A DNA stretch of 64,000 nt from Empedobacter tilapiae (GCF_004785645.1 NZ_SRPE01000008.1:62001-126000), one strand, 5' to 3'; shown: positions 53,945 to 62,945, numbered from the stretch's first letter. Notes: generated by a model from the letters alone, not told the origin. Program-made: numbers and translations.

Positions 53945-55147
53945 TTATTCAGAAATACTTGGAACTGTTACCAATTCATCTGTTTCCACATCATAATCAA
54001 TTTCGTCATAGTTGAAGCCAAATAATTGGAAAAATTCATCACGATAACCTTTGATATCAGAAATCTCGTTGATATTTTCAGATGTAACAATTTTCCATAA
54101 ATCGTCAACTTCTTTTTGAACATCTTCGCGCATTTCTAAATCGTCAATACGAATACGTCCATTTTCGTCTAAAGGAATTTGTCCGTTAGTTGTATATAAA
54201 CGTTCTTCGAATAAACGTTGCATTTGCTCAATTGTTCCTTCGTGAATGCCTTTATCTTTCATTACTTTGTATAATAATGATACGTATAAAGGTACCACAG
54301 GAATAGCAGAACTAGATTGAGTGACTAATGCTTTGTTGACAGAAACGTAAGAAACACCATTCAAATCAGCTAATAATTCATTCAAAACAGGAACTGTTTT
54401 TTCTAAATCATTCTTAGCCATACCAATAGTTCCATCTTTGTAAATTCTATGTGTTAATTCTGGTCCGATATATGAATAAGCAACTGTTTTTACACCTTCT
54501 GCTAAAACACCAGCGGCTTTTAAATCTTCCATCCAAAATTTCCAATCTTCACCTCCCATAACAGCAATTGTATTATCAATGTCTTCTTGAGAGTCAATAG
54601 GATTAATAGTAATATCAGTAACGTTTGCAGTATGGAAATCTACTGTTTTATTTGTAAAAGGCTCTCCAATAGGTTTTAAAACCGAAGAGTGCACAACTCC
54701 TGTTTTAGGATGAGTACGACGAGGAGAAGCTAAACTATACACAACTAAATCTACTTGACCTAAATCTTTCTTGATTAAATCAATCGTTTGTTGTTTTATT
54801 TCATCTGAGAAAGCATCACCATTAATACTTTTTGCATACAAACCAGCAGCGTGTGCTTCTTTCTCAAAGGCTGCAGTGTTGTACCAACCAGCAGTTCCTG
54901 GTTTTTTTTGAGCAGCTGGTTTTTCAAAGAAAACTCCAATTGTAGCTGCGTTATATCCAAATGCTGCTGTAATACGAGATGACAGTCCAAAACCTGTCGA
55001 AGCACCAATAATTAAAACTTTTTTTGGTCCTTCGGTTGAAATATTTTTTGATTTTATGTACTCAATTTGATTGTGAACATTTTTAGCAGTCCCTTCAGGA
55101 TGAGTGGTAATGCAAATAAAACCTCTTGTTCTTGGTTGAATAATCAT
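53945..55147 (-). CDS. fabV: FabV-type enoyl-ACP/trans-2-enoyl-CoA reductase
   Basis: The 400-residue length and motifs match FabV: N-terminal TRGFICITTHPEG, NAD-binding VLIIGASTGFGLSSR near residue 48, SLASPRR near residue 139, and the active-site Y-x8-K (YKDGTIGMAK) near residue 240, preceded by YSYIGPELT. It catalyses the NADH-dependent last step of each fatty-acid elongation round. FabV is the triclosan-tolerant alternative to FabI. It is monocistronic, on the minus strand, with a terminator after it. Confidence 0.96.
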   Translation of the reverse strand: MIIQPRTRGFICITTHPEGTAKNVHNQIEYIKSKNISTEGPKKVLIIGASTGFGLSSRITAAFGYNAATIGVFFEKPAAQKKPGTAGWYNTAAFEKEAHAAGLYAKSINGDAFSDEIKQQTIDLIKKDLGQVDLVVYSLASPRRTHPKTGVVHSSVLKPIGEPFTNKTVDFHTANVTDITINPIDSQEDIDNTIAVMGGEDWKFWMEDLKAAGVLAEGVKTVAYSYIGPELTHRIYKDGTIGMAKNDLEKTVPVLNELLADLNGVSYVSVNKALVTQSSSAIPVVPLYVSLLYKVMKDKGIHEGTIEQMQRLFEERLYTTNGQIPLDENGRIRIDDLEMREDVQKEVDDLWKIVTSENINEISDIKGYRDEFFQLFGFNYDEIDYDVETDELVTVPSISE

Positions 55148-55295
55148 TATACTTAATTTAGTCGCATAAAATTATAAAATAAATTCAATATAACGAAAAG
55201 TTCTGTTTCATAGCTGAGAAAAAAATAAAGTTCCTCGATTAGGAATTATGATTTCATTTTGTTATATTTACGAATCTACTAAAAACCTACTACCT

Positions 55296-55721
55296 ATGAA
55301 AGATATTCATATAGGCTCTTTAATAAAAAAAAGAGTTGATGAACGGGAGATTGATACTTTTAGGATTTTAACTTTCTTTAAATCTTATACAGAAAGCGAA
55401 ATAAAAAAACAGTACAAAAGCCAATCTATAAAAACAGATGATTTGTTAAAATGGTCTAAATTATTAGAATATGACTTTTTTAGAATTTATACCCAACATA
55501 TAATTCTATTTGCTCCAATAAGTAAAACCAAAAAAATAGATTCTATTAAAAGTTCAGCTTTACCTAATTACCGTAAAAATTTATATACAAAAGAGATTAT
55601 AGATTTTGTTTTGGATTTATATGTGAATGAAAAAAAGAAAATTCAAGAAATTTCAAATAAATATAATATACCTAAAAATACCATTCATAATTGGATAAAA
55701 AAATATTTACCTAAAAATTAA
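55296..55721 (+). CDS. Transposase-like HTH protein
   Basis: The start at 55296 (MKDIHIGSLIKKRVDERE) is preferred over upstream starts because this N-terminus recurs in a flavobacterial family I remember. Residues ~25-85 contain KSYTESEIKKQYKSQS and LLKWSKLLEYDFFRIYTQH. The C-terminus is a helix-turn-helix (EISNKYNIPKNTIHNWIKKY) of the IS3-orphan type. No catalytic transposase domain is nearby. It may be a relic or domesticated DNA-binding protein paired with the next gene. Confidence 0.7.
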   Translation: MKDIHIGSLIKKRVDEREIDTFRILTFFKSYTESEIKKQYKSQSIKTDDLLKWSKLLEYDFFRIYTQHIILFAPISKTKKIDSIKSSALPNYRKNLYTKEIIDFVLDLYVNEKKKIQEISNKYNIPKNTIHNWIKKYLPKN

Positions 55722-55732
55722 ATCTAACTCTT

Positions 55733-56038
55733 ATGAAAAAACCAAACTATCAAAAAATCTATCAAGATATTATTGAAAAAAAATTTCCTGATAAATTAGG
55801 ACAAACTAAAAAATTATTAAAAAAAGAAATGAATGTTTTAGATGTAATTAAAATTTCAGAAATATTAAACTCTGAACAGATTTCTGAAAATAAAAAACAT
55901 AGATCATACGATTTGAATTCCATTTTAAAGATTTTAACTTTTCAAAAAAATAATAATTACACTAATACATTGACAGCAGAAAAATATAGAATTAGTAGAA
56001 ATACTGTTTCTAAATGGAGAAAAATTTACGGATTTTAA
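55733..56038 (+). CDS. Small transposase-like HTH protein
   Basis: A 101-residue basic protein, 11 bp after the previous HTH gene. The C-terminus (YRISRNTVSKWRKIYGF) is a helix-turn-helix resembling that of its neighbour (YNIPKNTIHNWIKKYLP). No other domain is visible. The two genes form a pair whose role is unknown; regulators of a mobile element or a domesticated pair are possible. Confidence 0.6.
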   Translation: MKKPNYQKIYQDIIEKKFPDKLGQTKKLLKKEMNVLDVIKISEILNSEQISENKKHRSYDLNSILKILTFQKNNNYTNTLTAEKYRISRNTVSKWRKIYGF

Positions 56039-56049
56039 GTTTTTTAAAA

Positions 56050-56077
56050 AAAAGCTCAATCTAAAGATTGAGCTTTT
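56050..56077. terminator. Bidirectional terminator between HTH pair and lysA
   Basis: AAAAGCTCAATCT and AGATTGAGCTTTT form a long perfect stem; A/T runs on both sides let it end transcripts from both strands. Confidence 0.75.
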
Positions 56078-56111
56078 AAAATACTTTAAAAAAACTATAT
56101 AAAAAATTCGA

Positions 56112-57323
56112 TTAGAATTTAATATCTTCTGTAGTTGCGATTAAATCTTGGATTGTTTCGCGACGACGAATTAAATAATCCTTGTCGTCAATTAACAAGA
56201 CTTCCGCAGGTTTGAAACGCGAATTGTAGTTCGAAGCCATCGAGAAACAATATGCTCCTGCATTATGGAAACACAATACGTCTCCTTCACTAATTTCATT
56301 TATTTTACGATTTGATCCAAACGTATCTGTTTCGCAAATGTATCCCACAACTGTATAATAACGGCTACGACCTTCTGGATTCGAAATATTTTCAATTTCG
56401 TGATGAGCACTATAAAACATTGGACGAATTAAATGATTGAAACCTGTATCAATTCCAGCAAAAACAGTAGAAGTTGTTTGTTTCACAACATTTACGGTTG
56501 CTAAGAAAGATCCTGCTTCAGAAACCATATATTTTCCTGGCTCAAACATTAATGTCAAAGGCTTTCCATAGGCTTTTTCGAACTCATTGAAACGAGCTGA
56601 TAAACGCTCACCTAAATATTCAATATCCGTTTCGTCTGCTCCTGGATAGTAAGGAACTTTAAATCCTGATCCAAAATCAATGTAAGATAAATTCTTGAAC
56701 TCTGCTGCAACTTCAAATAAAATTTCAGCACCTTGCAAGAAAACATCAATATCCAAAATATCAGAACCTGTGTGCATGTGAACACCGTCTAAATGCAGAC
56801 CTGTATTTTCTACAACACGTTTGATATGTGGTAATTGGTGAATAGAAATTCCGAATTTTGAATCAATATGTCCAACCGAAATATTTGCATTTCCACCTGC
56901 CATAATATGTGGATTGATACGTACACAAACTGGATATTTAGGAAAATCTTGACCAAATGTTTCTAAAACCGAAAGGTTATCGATGTTGATACGAACACCT
57001 AAATCAATTGCTTTTTTAATCTCTGTATACGAAACACCATTTGGCGTATAAATGATTTCTTTTGGCTTGAAACCTGCCATTAATCCTAATTCTACTTCTT
57101 GAATAGAAACTGTATCCAATCCTGAACCAAGTGATTTGAAATACTTTAAAATATTAAGATTTGTATTTGCCTTACATGCATAATTTAACTTTAAACGTTT
57201 GACTGTAGAAAATGCATTCGTCATCTTTTCATATTGCGATCTAATTTTGTTCGCATCGTATACATATAATGGTGCACCATATTTTTGCACCAATTCCAAT
57301 AGACGTTCTCTATTCAGTTCCAT
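56112..57323 (-). CDS. lysA: Diaminopimelate decarboxylase
   Basis: A 403-residue group IV PLP-dependent decarboxylase. YACKANTN near residue 49 holds the PLP Lys; HMHTGSDI, GSGFKVPYY, EPGKYMVSEAG and CETDTF are family motifs. It makes lysine from meso-diaminopimelate, the last step of lysine biosynthesis. A TAATTTTG box on the minus strand (complement of 57362-57369) lies ~40 bp upstream of the start and could be the -7 element. Monocistronic. Confidence 0.95.
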   Translation of the reverse strand: MELNRERLLELVQKYGAPLYVYDANKIRSQYEKMTNAFSTVKRLKLNYACKANTNLNILKYFKSLGSGLDTVSIQEVELGLMAGFKPKEIIYTPNGVSYTEIKKAIDLGVRINIDNLSVLETFGQDFPKYPVCVRINPHIMAGGNANISVGHIDSKFGISIHQLPHIKRVVENTGLHLDGVHMHTGSDILDIDVFLQGAEILFEVAAEFKNLSYIDFGSGFKVPYYPGADETDIEYLGERLSARFNEFEKAYGKPLTLMFEPGKYMVSEAGSFLATVNVVKQTTSTVFAGIDTGFNHLIRPMFYSAHHEIENISNPEGRSRYYTVVGYICETDTFGSNRKINEISEGDVLCFHNAGAYCFSMASNYNSRFKPAEVLLIDDKDYLIRRRETIQDLIATTEDIKF

Positions 57324-57485
57324 TTTGTTTATTTTTTTGTTTAAAGTTAAATTTCAGTTGCCAAAATTACGGAATACAAATGGTTTTCTGAAGAAAATTC
57401 AAAATAAACTTATTATAAAATGGTTTTTTTGAATGTTGTTTTGAATTGTGAAATATATTTTGAATATTATTCATTAAAGAGTGTT

Positions 57486-58619
57486 TTAATACCTCCACCA
57501 TTCTTTGAAGTTGAAGACCGAATCGTTCAAATTTAGTGGTTCACCAATCATAGGTGTTAAAATATCGAAGTGATTTTGCTTACCGTTTACCATAATTTTC
57601 TCCAAAGGTTCGTCCCATGCATGTTTTGCTAAAGCAAATTTTGCGGCATGAACAGGAATTATATGTTTAGCTTTCAAATCCTTGATAATTGTAGGTAAAT
57701 CTGATGGTAAAGCGTGAATGTATTTCCATGCATCATTATATTGACCATTTTCGAGAATTGCAAAATCAAACGGACCATATTGTTCTCCAATTTTTTTGAA
57801 ATGAGTGTCATAACCACTATCACCACCCAAAAATATTTTTTTAGTAGATGTTTCCAAAATATAAGAAGTCCAAAGTGTTGTGTTTCGCTTAAATTTTCGA
57901 CCAGAAAAATGACGTGCTGGTGTAAAAGTAATTTTTAAATTATTTTTTAAAGCTACACTTGTGTTCCATTCTTCTTCGATTAATTGATCAGGCGAATAAT
58001 TCCACTTCTCGAAATGCGCACCAACTCCAAGAGGTAGAATCACTTTATCTACTTTTGAGCGTAATTCTTTCACCGTTTCATAATCTAAGTGATCGTAATG
58101 ATCGTGTGAAATAACCAAATAATCGATCTTTGGAAAATCCTTTGCGTGATACGTATTTGCTCCTTTAAACGCTTTATTGAAAATGGGTAAAGGTGAACCA
58201 TAATCACTAAAAACAGGATCGATTAGGAAATTAACACCATCTAATTGAATATAATAAGACGAATGTCCCAACCAAATAAACACATTTTCAGATTTATCAA
58301 TAGATTTGATATCCGTCTGAACATGGGGAATAGAATCTTTTGGGTTGAGTTTCGGATTTTTTGCACCAAATAAAAACGAAATCATTTCTTTTTGCATACT
58401 ATAACCTTCTGCCATAGCTGGCGTGTGATGTATATTTTGAAATTGTCCATCTTTGTATAACTTCGATTGTTTCATTCGTTCCAATCGTTTTCCAGTTGCA
58501 TCAGCACCAAAAGTATCCATTTGTAGAATAGCAAAAGTTGCAATTACAAGAATTAAAATCAAGCCTAATAGGAAGTAAAGCATTCGTTTAAAAACTTTTC
58601 GTTTATTAATTTTTTTCAT
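57486..58619 (-). CDS. Membrane-anchored metallo-beta-lactamase-fold hydrolase (UlaG/NAPE-PLD-like)
   Basis: Residues ~13-30 are a transmembrane anchor (YFLLGLILILVIATFAIL). The rest is a metallo-beta-lactamase fold with HDHYDHLDY (metal site) near residue 172, GGDSGYDTHF, and a C-terminal IIPVHAAKFALAKHAWDEP. It resembles the L-ascorbate-6-phosphate lactonase/N-acyl-phosphatidylethanolamine phospholipase D branch. In bacteria these proteins are often of unknown substrate; a periplasmic-facing lipid or lactone hydrolase is plausible. Confidence 0.85.
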   Translation of the reverse strand: MKKINKRKVFKRMLYFLLGLILILVIATFAILQMDTFGADATGKRLERMKQSKLYKDGQFQNIHHTPAMAEGYSMQKEMISFLFGAKNPKLNPKDSIPHVQTDIKSIDKSENVFIWLGHSSYYIQLDGVNFLIDPVFSDYGSPLPIFNKAFKGANTYHAKDFPKIDYLVISHDHYDHLDYETVKELRSKVDKVILPLGVGAHFEKWNYSPDQLIEEEWNTSVALKNNLKITFTPARHFSGRKFKRNTTLWTSYILETSTKKIFLGGDSGYDTHFKKIGEQYGPFDFAILENGQYNDAWKYIHALPSDLPTIIKDLKAKHIIPVHAAKFALAKHAWDEPLEKIMVNGKQNHFDILTPMIGEPLNLNDSVFNFKEWWRY

Positions 58620-58677
58620 TGATGGTCAAATTTATAAAATTCTTGGATTGTTTTTGAAATAATATATCTTAAGTAAA

Positions 58678-58723
58678 TTGTAACATTTGTAACTTTCATT
58701 CTAATTTAGATTTATCAACTTTG
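58678..58723 (+). promoter_or_regulatory. Promoter with Crp/Fnr-type operator, sulfur operon
   Basis: GTAAC-ATTT-GTAAC (58680-58693) is an imperfect form of GTAAC-N4-GTTAC, centre 58686.5. A CAACTTTG box (58716-58723) starts 29.5 bp from that centre, the same distance as in the two other sites of this region. It precedes the YeeE/YedE pair and the regulator gene. Confidence 0.65.
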
Positions 58724-58747
58724 TACACGTTTTAGAAAAAATACAAA

Positions 58748-59296
58748 ATGGAATTTATCTTACAACCTTGGCCATGGTATATTGGCGGACCAATAATTGC
58801 GATTGTAATGCTTTTATTGATTTATTTCGGAAAAAGTTTTGGATTTTCATCAAATTTCAGAACGATTTGTTCTGCTTTGGGAGGAGGAAAATCATGTGAT
58901 TTTTTCTCGTTTGATTGGAAAGCTCAAAAATGGAATTTATTATTCTTAGTTGGCGCAGTAATCGGAGGTTTTGTTTCGGTACATTTTTTATCAGATAATC
59001 AAATTCCTGAAATTTCAGATGCTACAATTGCTAAATTGAATGCAATGGGATTCGAAAGTGCAGGGAAAGTATATTCTCCAACCGAAATTTTCGAAACGAT
59101 GTCTGTTAAAAATATTGCGTTATTATTTGTTGGTGGATTATTAATTGGTTTTGGAACGCGCTACGCAGGAGGTTGTACATCTGGGCATGCGATTTCGGGT
59201 TTAAGTGACTTACAATTACCATCATTAATTGCTGTTATCGGCTTTTTTATCGGTGGACTTTTGATGGTTCACGTTTTGTTTCCTTTAATTTTTTAA
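58748..59296 (+). CDS. YeeE/YedE-family sulfur-compound transporter, part 1
   Basis: A 182-residue membrane protein with about four hydrophobic segments and the family signature GFGTRYAGGCTSGHAISG (conserved Cys), plus SALGGGKSCDFF. Known relatives import thiosulfate or related sulfur species through a chain of Cys residues. The next gene encodes the second half, as is common in Bacteroidota. Both are co-transcribed with the Crp/Fnr regulator behind a dedicated promoter. Confidence 0.88.
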   Translation: MEFILQPWPWYIGGPIIAIVMLLLIYFGKSFGFSSNFRTICSALGGGKSCDFFSFDWKAQKWNLLFLVGAVIGGFVSVHFLSDNQIPEISDATIAKLNAMGFESAGKVYSPTEIFETMSVKNIALLFVGGLLIGFGTRYAGGCTSGHAISGLSDLQLPSLIAVIGFFIGGLLMVHVLFPLIF

Positions 59297-59300
59297 TCTT

Positions 59301-59714
59301 ATGAGAAGTTTAGTTTATATCATATTAGGTGTTATCTTTGGTGTAACCATGTACAAGGCAGAAACGGCCTCTTGGTTCCGCATTTTCGAAATGTTCAATT
59401 TTCAATCTTTCCATATGTACGGATTTATCGGTTCGGCTTTGGTTGTTGGTTTGATTGGAATACAATGGATGAAAAAGAAAGAAGCAAAAGATATTGATGG
59501 AGAAAAAATTGTGATTCAACCCAAAACAAAATCAATTGCACGTTATTTAATTGGAGGAATTTTCTTCGGATTAGGTTGGGCTTTGGTTGGCGCTTGTCCT
59601 GGACCAATATTTGTACTATTAGGAGCAGGAGTTTATCCAATTTTAATTACAATTGTAGGCGCATTAATTGGTACTTTTCTTTACGGAAAAATTAGAAACA
59701 AAATCCCACATTAA
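59301..59714 (+). CDS. YeeE/YedE-family sulfur-compound transporter, part 2
   Basis: A 137-residue protein with about four hydrophobic segments and the Cys signature GLGWALVGACPGPIF. It lies 4 bp after part 1; together they make up one full-length YeeE-type carrier split in two. 2 bp before the regulator gene. Confidence 0.88.
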   Translation: MRSLVYIILGVIFGVTMYKAETASWFRIFEMFNFQSFHMYGFIGSALVVGLIGIQWMKKKEAKDIDGEKIVIQPKTKSIARYLIGGIFFGLGWALVGACPGPIFVLLGAGVYPILITIVGALIGTFLYGKIRNKIPH

Positions 59715-59716
59715 AC

Positions 59717-60346
59717 ATGATAAAAGAGAAAATAGAAGCAACTTATCCATATCAATTTGAAGATGAATTATTGAATGAAATTGATGATCTAGGATCTTTG
59801 ATAGAATTTAAAGCAAATGATGTGATGATTGATTTAAATCAATTTATCAAAGGAATGCCAATTCTTTTGAGTGGTGCAATCAAGATTATGCGTGAAGATT
59901 TTGATGAAGGAGAACTATTGTTGTATTTTCTCGAAAAAGGTGATACATGTGCGATGACGATTGCGTGTTGTTTGGGTGATAAACAAAGTAAAATACGTGC
60001 TGTAGCAGAAACTGATGGAGAATTGGTAATGATTCCGATTGTAAAAATGGACGAATGGTTGGCAAAATATCCTTCATGGAGACGTTTTATTTTTGATAGT
60101 TACAATAATAGAATGGAGGAAATGTTAGTAGCGATTGACAATTTAGCTTTTAATGATATGAACGAACGTTTGAAAAAATATCTGTTGGATGTTGCAAGTA
60201 TCAATAAAGGTAAAGTTGTGGTAAAAACACATCAAGAAATTGCTTACGAGCTCAATACTTCTCGCGTTGTTATTTCTCGTTTGTTGAAAGCTTTAGAAAA
60301 AGAAGGTTTCCTTCAACTAAACCGAAACGAAATTACGATAAAGTAA
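59717..60346 (+). CDS. Crp/Fnr-family transcriptional regulator, likely sulfide/persulfide responsive
   Basis: A 209-residue Crp/Fnr protein: N-terminal cupin domain, dimer helix and C-terminal winged helix with YELNTSRVVISRLLKALE as recognition helix. The cupin has a Cys cluster, DTCAMTIACCLGD (about residues 76-88), in place of a cAMP or Fe-S pattern. Located between sulfur transport genes, the Cys cluster suggests thiol-based sensing, as in FisR or BigR for persulfide, although the fold is different. It very likely binds the GTAAC-N4-GTTAC sites at 58680, 60452 and 61463. This link is inference. Confidence 0.85.
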   Translation: MIKEKIEATYPYQFEDELLNEIDDLGSLIEFKANDVMIDLNQFIKGMPILLSGAIKIMREDFDEGELLLYFLEKGDTCAMTIACCLGDKQSKIRAVAETDGELVMIPIVKMDEWLAKYPSWRRFIFDSYNNRMEEMLVAIDNLAFNDMNERLKKYLLDVASINKGKVVVKTHQEIAYELNTSRVVISRLLKALEKEGFLQLNRNEITIK

Positions 60347-60365
60347 GAAATTATTAAAAAAATAT

Positions 60366-60400
60366 AAAAAGGAAGCTCAAGTAGAGAGCTTCCTTTTTTT
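60366..60400 (+). terminator. Rho-independent terminator after the regulator gene
   Basis: GGAAGCTC (60371-60378) pairs with GAGCTTCC (60386-60393) with an A-rich 5' and a TTTTTTT 3' side. It separates the regulator from the next gene, which has its own promoter. Confidence 0.85.
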
Positions 60401-60449
60401 GTACGAGAAAACAATTTATAGTAGAAAAATTTTCTAAAAATAATATCAT

Positions 60450-60495
60450 TTGTAACAAATGTTACAATCTATTTTGATACGGTCAATTACTTTTG
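60450..60495 (+). promoter_or_regulatory. Promoter with perfect Crp/Fnr-type operator, yeiH-type gene
   Basis: TTGTAACAAATGTTACAA (60450-60467) is a perfect dyad with 7-bp arms, centre 60458.5. A TACTTTTG box (60488-60495) starts 29.5 bp from the centre. The expected transcription start near 60502 rules out translation start at 60493. Confidence 0.75.
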
Positions 60496-60516
60496 TTTTT
60501 GTATTTGATAAAACAA

Positions 60517-61434
60517 ATGATTGCCCGTATAGTTTATTTTGGATTATTGCTATTTACTTTTTTTCCTTTTGTAGAGTCGTCTGTGGCGTTACTTTTAGGG
60601 ATTGGTTATGGTTTAATTTTTCAGAATGAATTTGGGGAAATCTCAAAACGATATTCAAAGAAATTATTGAATATTGCAATCATTGGTTTAGGGTTAGGTT
60701 TGAATCTTCACGAAGCAGTTTCGGTAAGTAAAGATGGATTTTTTCTCACTTTTATTTCTGTGTTAAGTGTTTTTACATTAGGATTTGTATTCTACCGATT
60801 ATTAAAAATCAACAAGGATACATCGCTGCTGATTACTTCGGGAACTGCTATTTGTGGAGGAAGTGCTATTGCTACAATTTCTTCGGTTCTACAACCAAAA
60901 GCCAATCAAATTACCATTGCCATGGCAGTTGTGTTTGTGTTGAATGCGATTGCGTTAATGATTTTTCCGTTTATTGGACACTATTTTCAGTTGTCGCAAT
61001 ACCAATTTGGTTTGTGGTCAGCAATTGCAATTCATGATACAAGTTCAGTGGTCGGTGCAGCTAAACAATATGGTGAGCAAGCTTTAGAAGTTGCAACAAC
61101 TGTAAAGTTGAGCCGAACATTATGGATTTTTCCGTTGGCTTTATTAATTGGTTATTTTAACAAAAAAGAGAATTCTTCTTACAAATTTCCTTATTTTATT
61201 ATTGGTTTTATTGCAACAATGCTTATCGCTACTTATTTTCCTCAAGGCGAAAAAGTATATCATATTTTACAAGGAATTTCGAAACAATTAATGGTTGTTG
61301 CTTTATTTATGATTGGCTCGTTGATTAACTTACAATCCATCAAACAAGCAGGTTTTAAAACCTTATCATACGGAACCCTGCTTTGGATTTTTATCTCCAT
61401 TTTATCTTTGGTTTTGGTTTTAAATTGTTTTTAA
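60517..61434 (+). CDS. YeiH/UPF0324-family putative sulfate/sulfite exporter
   Basis: A 305-residue membrane protein with about ten hydrophobic segments. LITSGTAICGGSAIATIS and GLWSAIAIHDTSSVVGAAKQYG are YeiH family signatures. The ATG at 60517 is chosen because the TTG at 60493 lies in the promoter -7 box. Members are proposed to export sulfate or sulfite; no mechanism is proven. Its place in a sulfide-handling regulon fits removal of oxidised sulfur products. Confidence 0.88.
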   Translation: MIARIVYFGLLLFTFFPFVESSVALLLGIGYGLIFQNEFGEISKRYSKKLLNIAIIGLGLGLNLHEAVSVSKDGFFLTFISVLSVFTLGFVFYRLLKINKDTSLLITSGTAICGGSAIATISSVLQPKANQITIAMAVVFVLNAIALMIFPFIGHYFQLSQYQFGLWSAIAIHDTSSVVGAAKQYGEQALEVATTVKLSRTLWIFPLALLIGYFNKKENSSYKFPYFIIGFIATMLIATYFPQGEKVYHILQGISKQLMVVALFMIGSLINLQSIKQAGFKTLSYGTLLWIFISILSLVLVLNCF

Positions 61435-61462
61435 AATCTCTATTCTCTCTATTTTTAGTTCT

Positions 61463-61506
61463 GTAACATTGGTTACTGTCGATTGTGTTTTAGAAACTTA
61501 ACTTTG
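61463..61506 (+). promoter_or_regulatory. Promoter with Crp/Fnr-type operator, persulfide dioxygenase operon
   Basis: GTAAC-ATTG-GTTAC (61463-61476, centre 61469.5) and TAACTTTG (61499-61506) repeat the operator/-7 layout of the two other sites, again at 29.5 bp. Confidence 0.72.
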
Positions 61507-61549
61507 CTTCAACAAATTAGAAAAGGTTAAACCATAAAAATATTATCAT

Positions 61550-62944
61550 ATGTTTTTTCAACACATTTTTGAAAAGTCTTTGGCACATTCAAGTTACCTT
61601 GTAGGTTGTCAAGCAAAAGGAGAAGCAATTGTAATCGATCCCAAAAGAGATATTGATACATACTTAAAAATAGCAGAAGAAAATAAGCTAAAAATTACGC
61701 ATATTGCCGAAACGCATATTCATGCTGATTATCTTTCTGGTAGCCAAGAGTTAGCTTATGTAACAGGTGCAAAGATGTATTTGTCTGATGAAGGAGGAGA
61801 AGATTGGCAATACGATTTTGAACATATTGCATTAAAAAATGGCGATAAAATAGAAGTTGGCAATCTAATTTTCGAGGTGATGTATACGCCAGGTCACACG
61901 CCAGAAAGTATTAGTTTCTTATTAACAGATACACCTGCAACGAAAGAACCAGTTATGATTTTTACTGGAGATTTTGTTTTTGTAGGAGATATTGGTCGTC
62001 CAGATTTATTAGAAGAAGCAGCTGGATTAATTGGTACTAAAGAAGTAGGAGCGAAGCAGATGTTTGAATCGTTGAAAAAATTTCAAGCATTGCCAGATTA
62101 TCTACAAGTTTGGCCAGCACATGGAGCAGGTTCTGCTTGCGGAAAAGCTTTGGGAGCTGTGGCAAGTACAACGGTTGGTTATGAGAAAATCAGAAATTGG
62201 GCGTTGCAATTTAATTCGAATGAAAAAGGATTTGTTGATTATTTATTGGCAGATCAACCCGAAGCGCCAGCATATTTTGCAATGATGAAAAAGCTGAATA
62301 AAACAAAACGTCCTTTGTTGATCGAAGTTCCGAAATGGACAAAGTTAACATACATCGAATTTGAAAAAGCGAAAGATTTTGGAATGAAAGTGATTGATGC
62401 GCGTATCAAAACAGATTTTTCTCAATTACATTTACCTGGTACATTTAATATTCAAAATAATAAAACGTTTAATACTTGGATGGGTTGGATGGTAAATTAT
62501 CAAGAACCAATTGTGTTGATTGTAGAAGAGGACGAAGTAGAAGAAATGACGCGAAAATTAATGCGAATAGGTTTGGATAATGTCTATGGTTATATCACTC
62601 CAACAGATATGTTGAGTAATTTTAGTTCTTTACAATCTTCTATTTTAATCGACGCAGATACAATGGAAAATTACATTGGAAATGATGAGGTTCAGATTTT
62701 AGATGTTAGAGGAGAAGCAGAATTTAAAGAAGGTCATATCGAAGGAGCGAAGCATATTTTTGTCGGTTATTTACCAAAAAGATACAATGAATTAGATCCA
62801 ACTAAAAAAATTGCTTTGCATTGTCAAGCTGGAGATCGAGCAACGATTGCACAAAGTTTTTTGGAATCGAAAGGTTTTGAAATTGAAAATTATAGTGGAG
62901 GAATTGCTGATTGGAAATTGAATCAAAAACCATTAGTGAAATAA
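61550..62944 (+). CDS. Persulfide dioxygenase-rhodanese fusion
   Basis: Residues ~1-245 are an ETHE1-like metallo-beta-lactamase fold: THIHADYLSG, HTPESISF, TGDFVFVGDIGRPDLL and PAHGAGSACGKALG. Residues ~255-350 are a degenerate rhodanese domain without an active Cys. Residues ~365-464 are an active rhodanese with HCQAGDRA. Such fusions oxidise glutathione or other persulfides to sulfite and can move the sulfane sulfur onward. It is first in an operon with a rhodanese and a thioredoxin, behind an operator site. Confidence 0.92.
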   Translation: MFFQHIFEKSLAHSSYLVGCQAKGEAIVIDPKRDIDTYLKIAEENKLKITHIAETHIHADYLSGSQELAYVTGAKMYLSDEGGEDWQYDFEHIALKNGDKIEVGNLIFEVMYTPGHTPESISFLLTDTPATKEPVMIFTGDFVFVGDIGRPDLLEEAAGLIGTKEVGAKQMFESLKKFQALPDYLQVWPAHGAGSACGKALGAVASTTVGYEKIRNWALQFNSNEKGFVDYLLADQPEAPAYFAMMKKLNKTKRPLLIEVPKWTKLTYIEFEKAKDFGMKVIDARIKTDFSQLHLPGTFNIQNNKTFNTWMGWMVNYQEPIVLIVEEDEVEEMTRKLMRIGLDNVYGYITPTDMLSNFSSLQSSILIDADTMENYIGNDEVQILDVRGEAEFKEGHIEGAKHIFVGYLPKRYNELDPTKKIALHCQAGDRATIAQSFLESKGFEIENYSGGIADWKLNQKPLVK

Positions 62945-62945
62945 T

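Noticed and set aside
60493-60516. Upstream TTG start for the YeiH-type protein
   Set aside because: It falls within the -7 box of the deduced promoter, so the mRNA would start after it.
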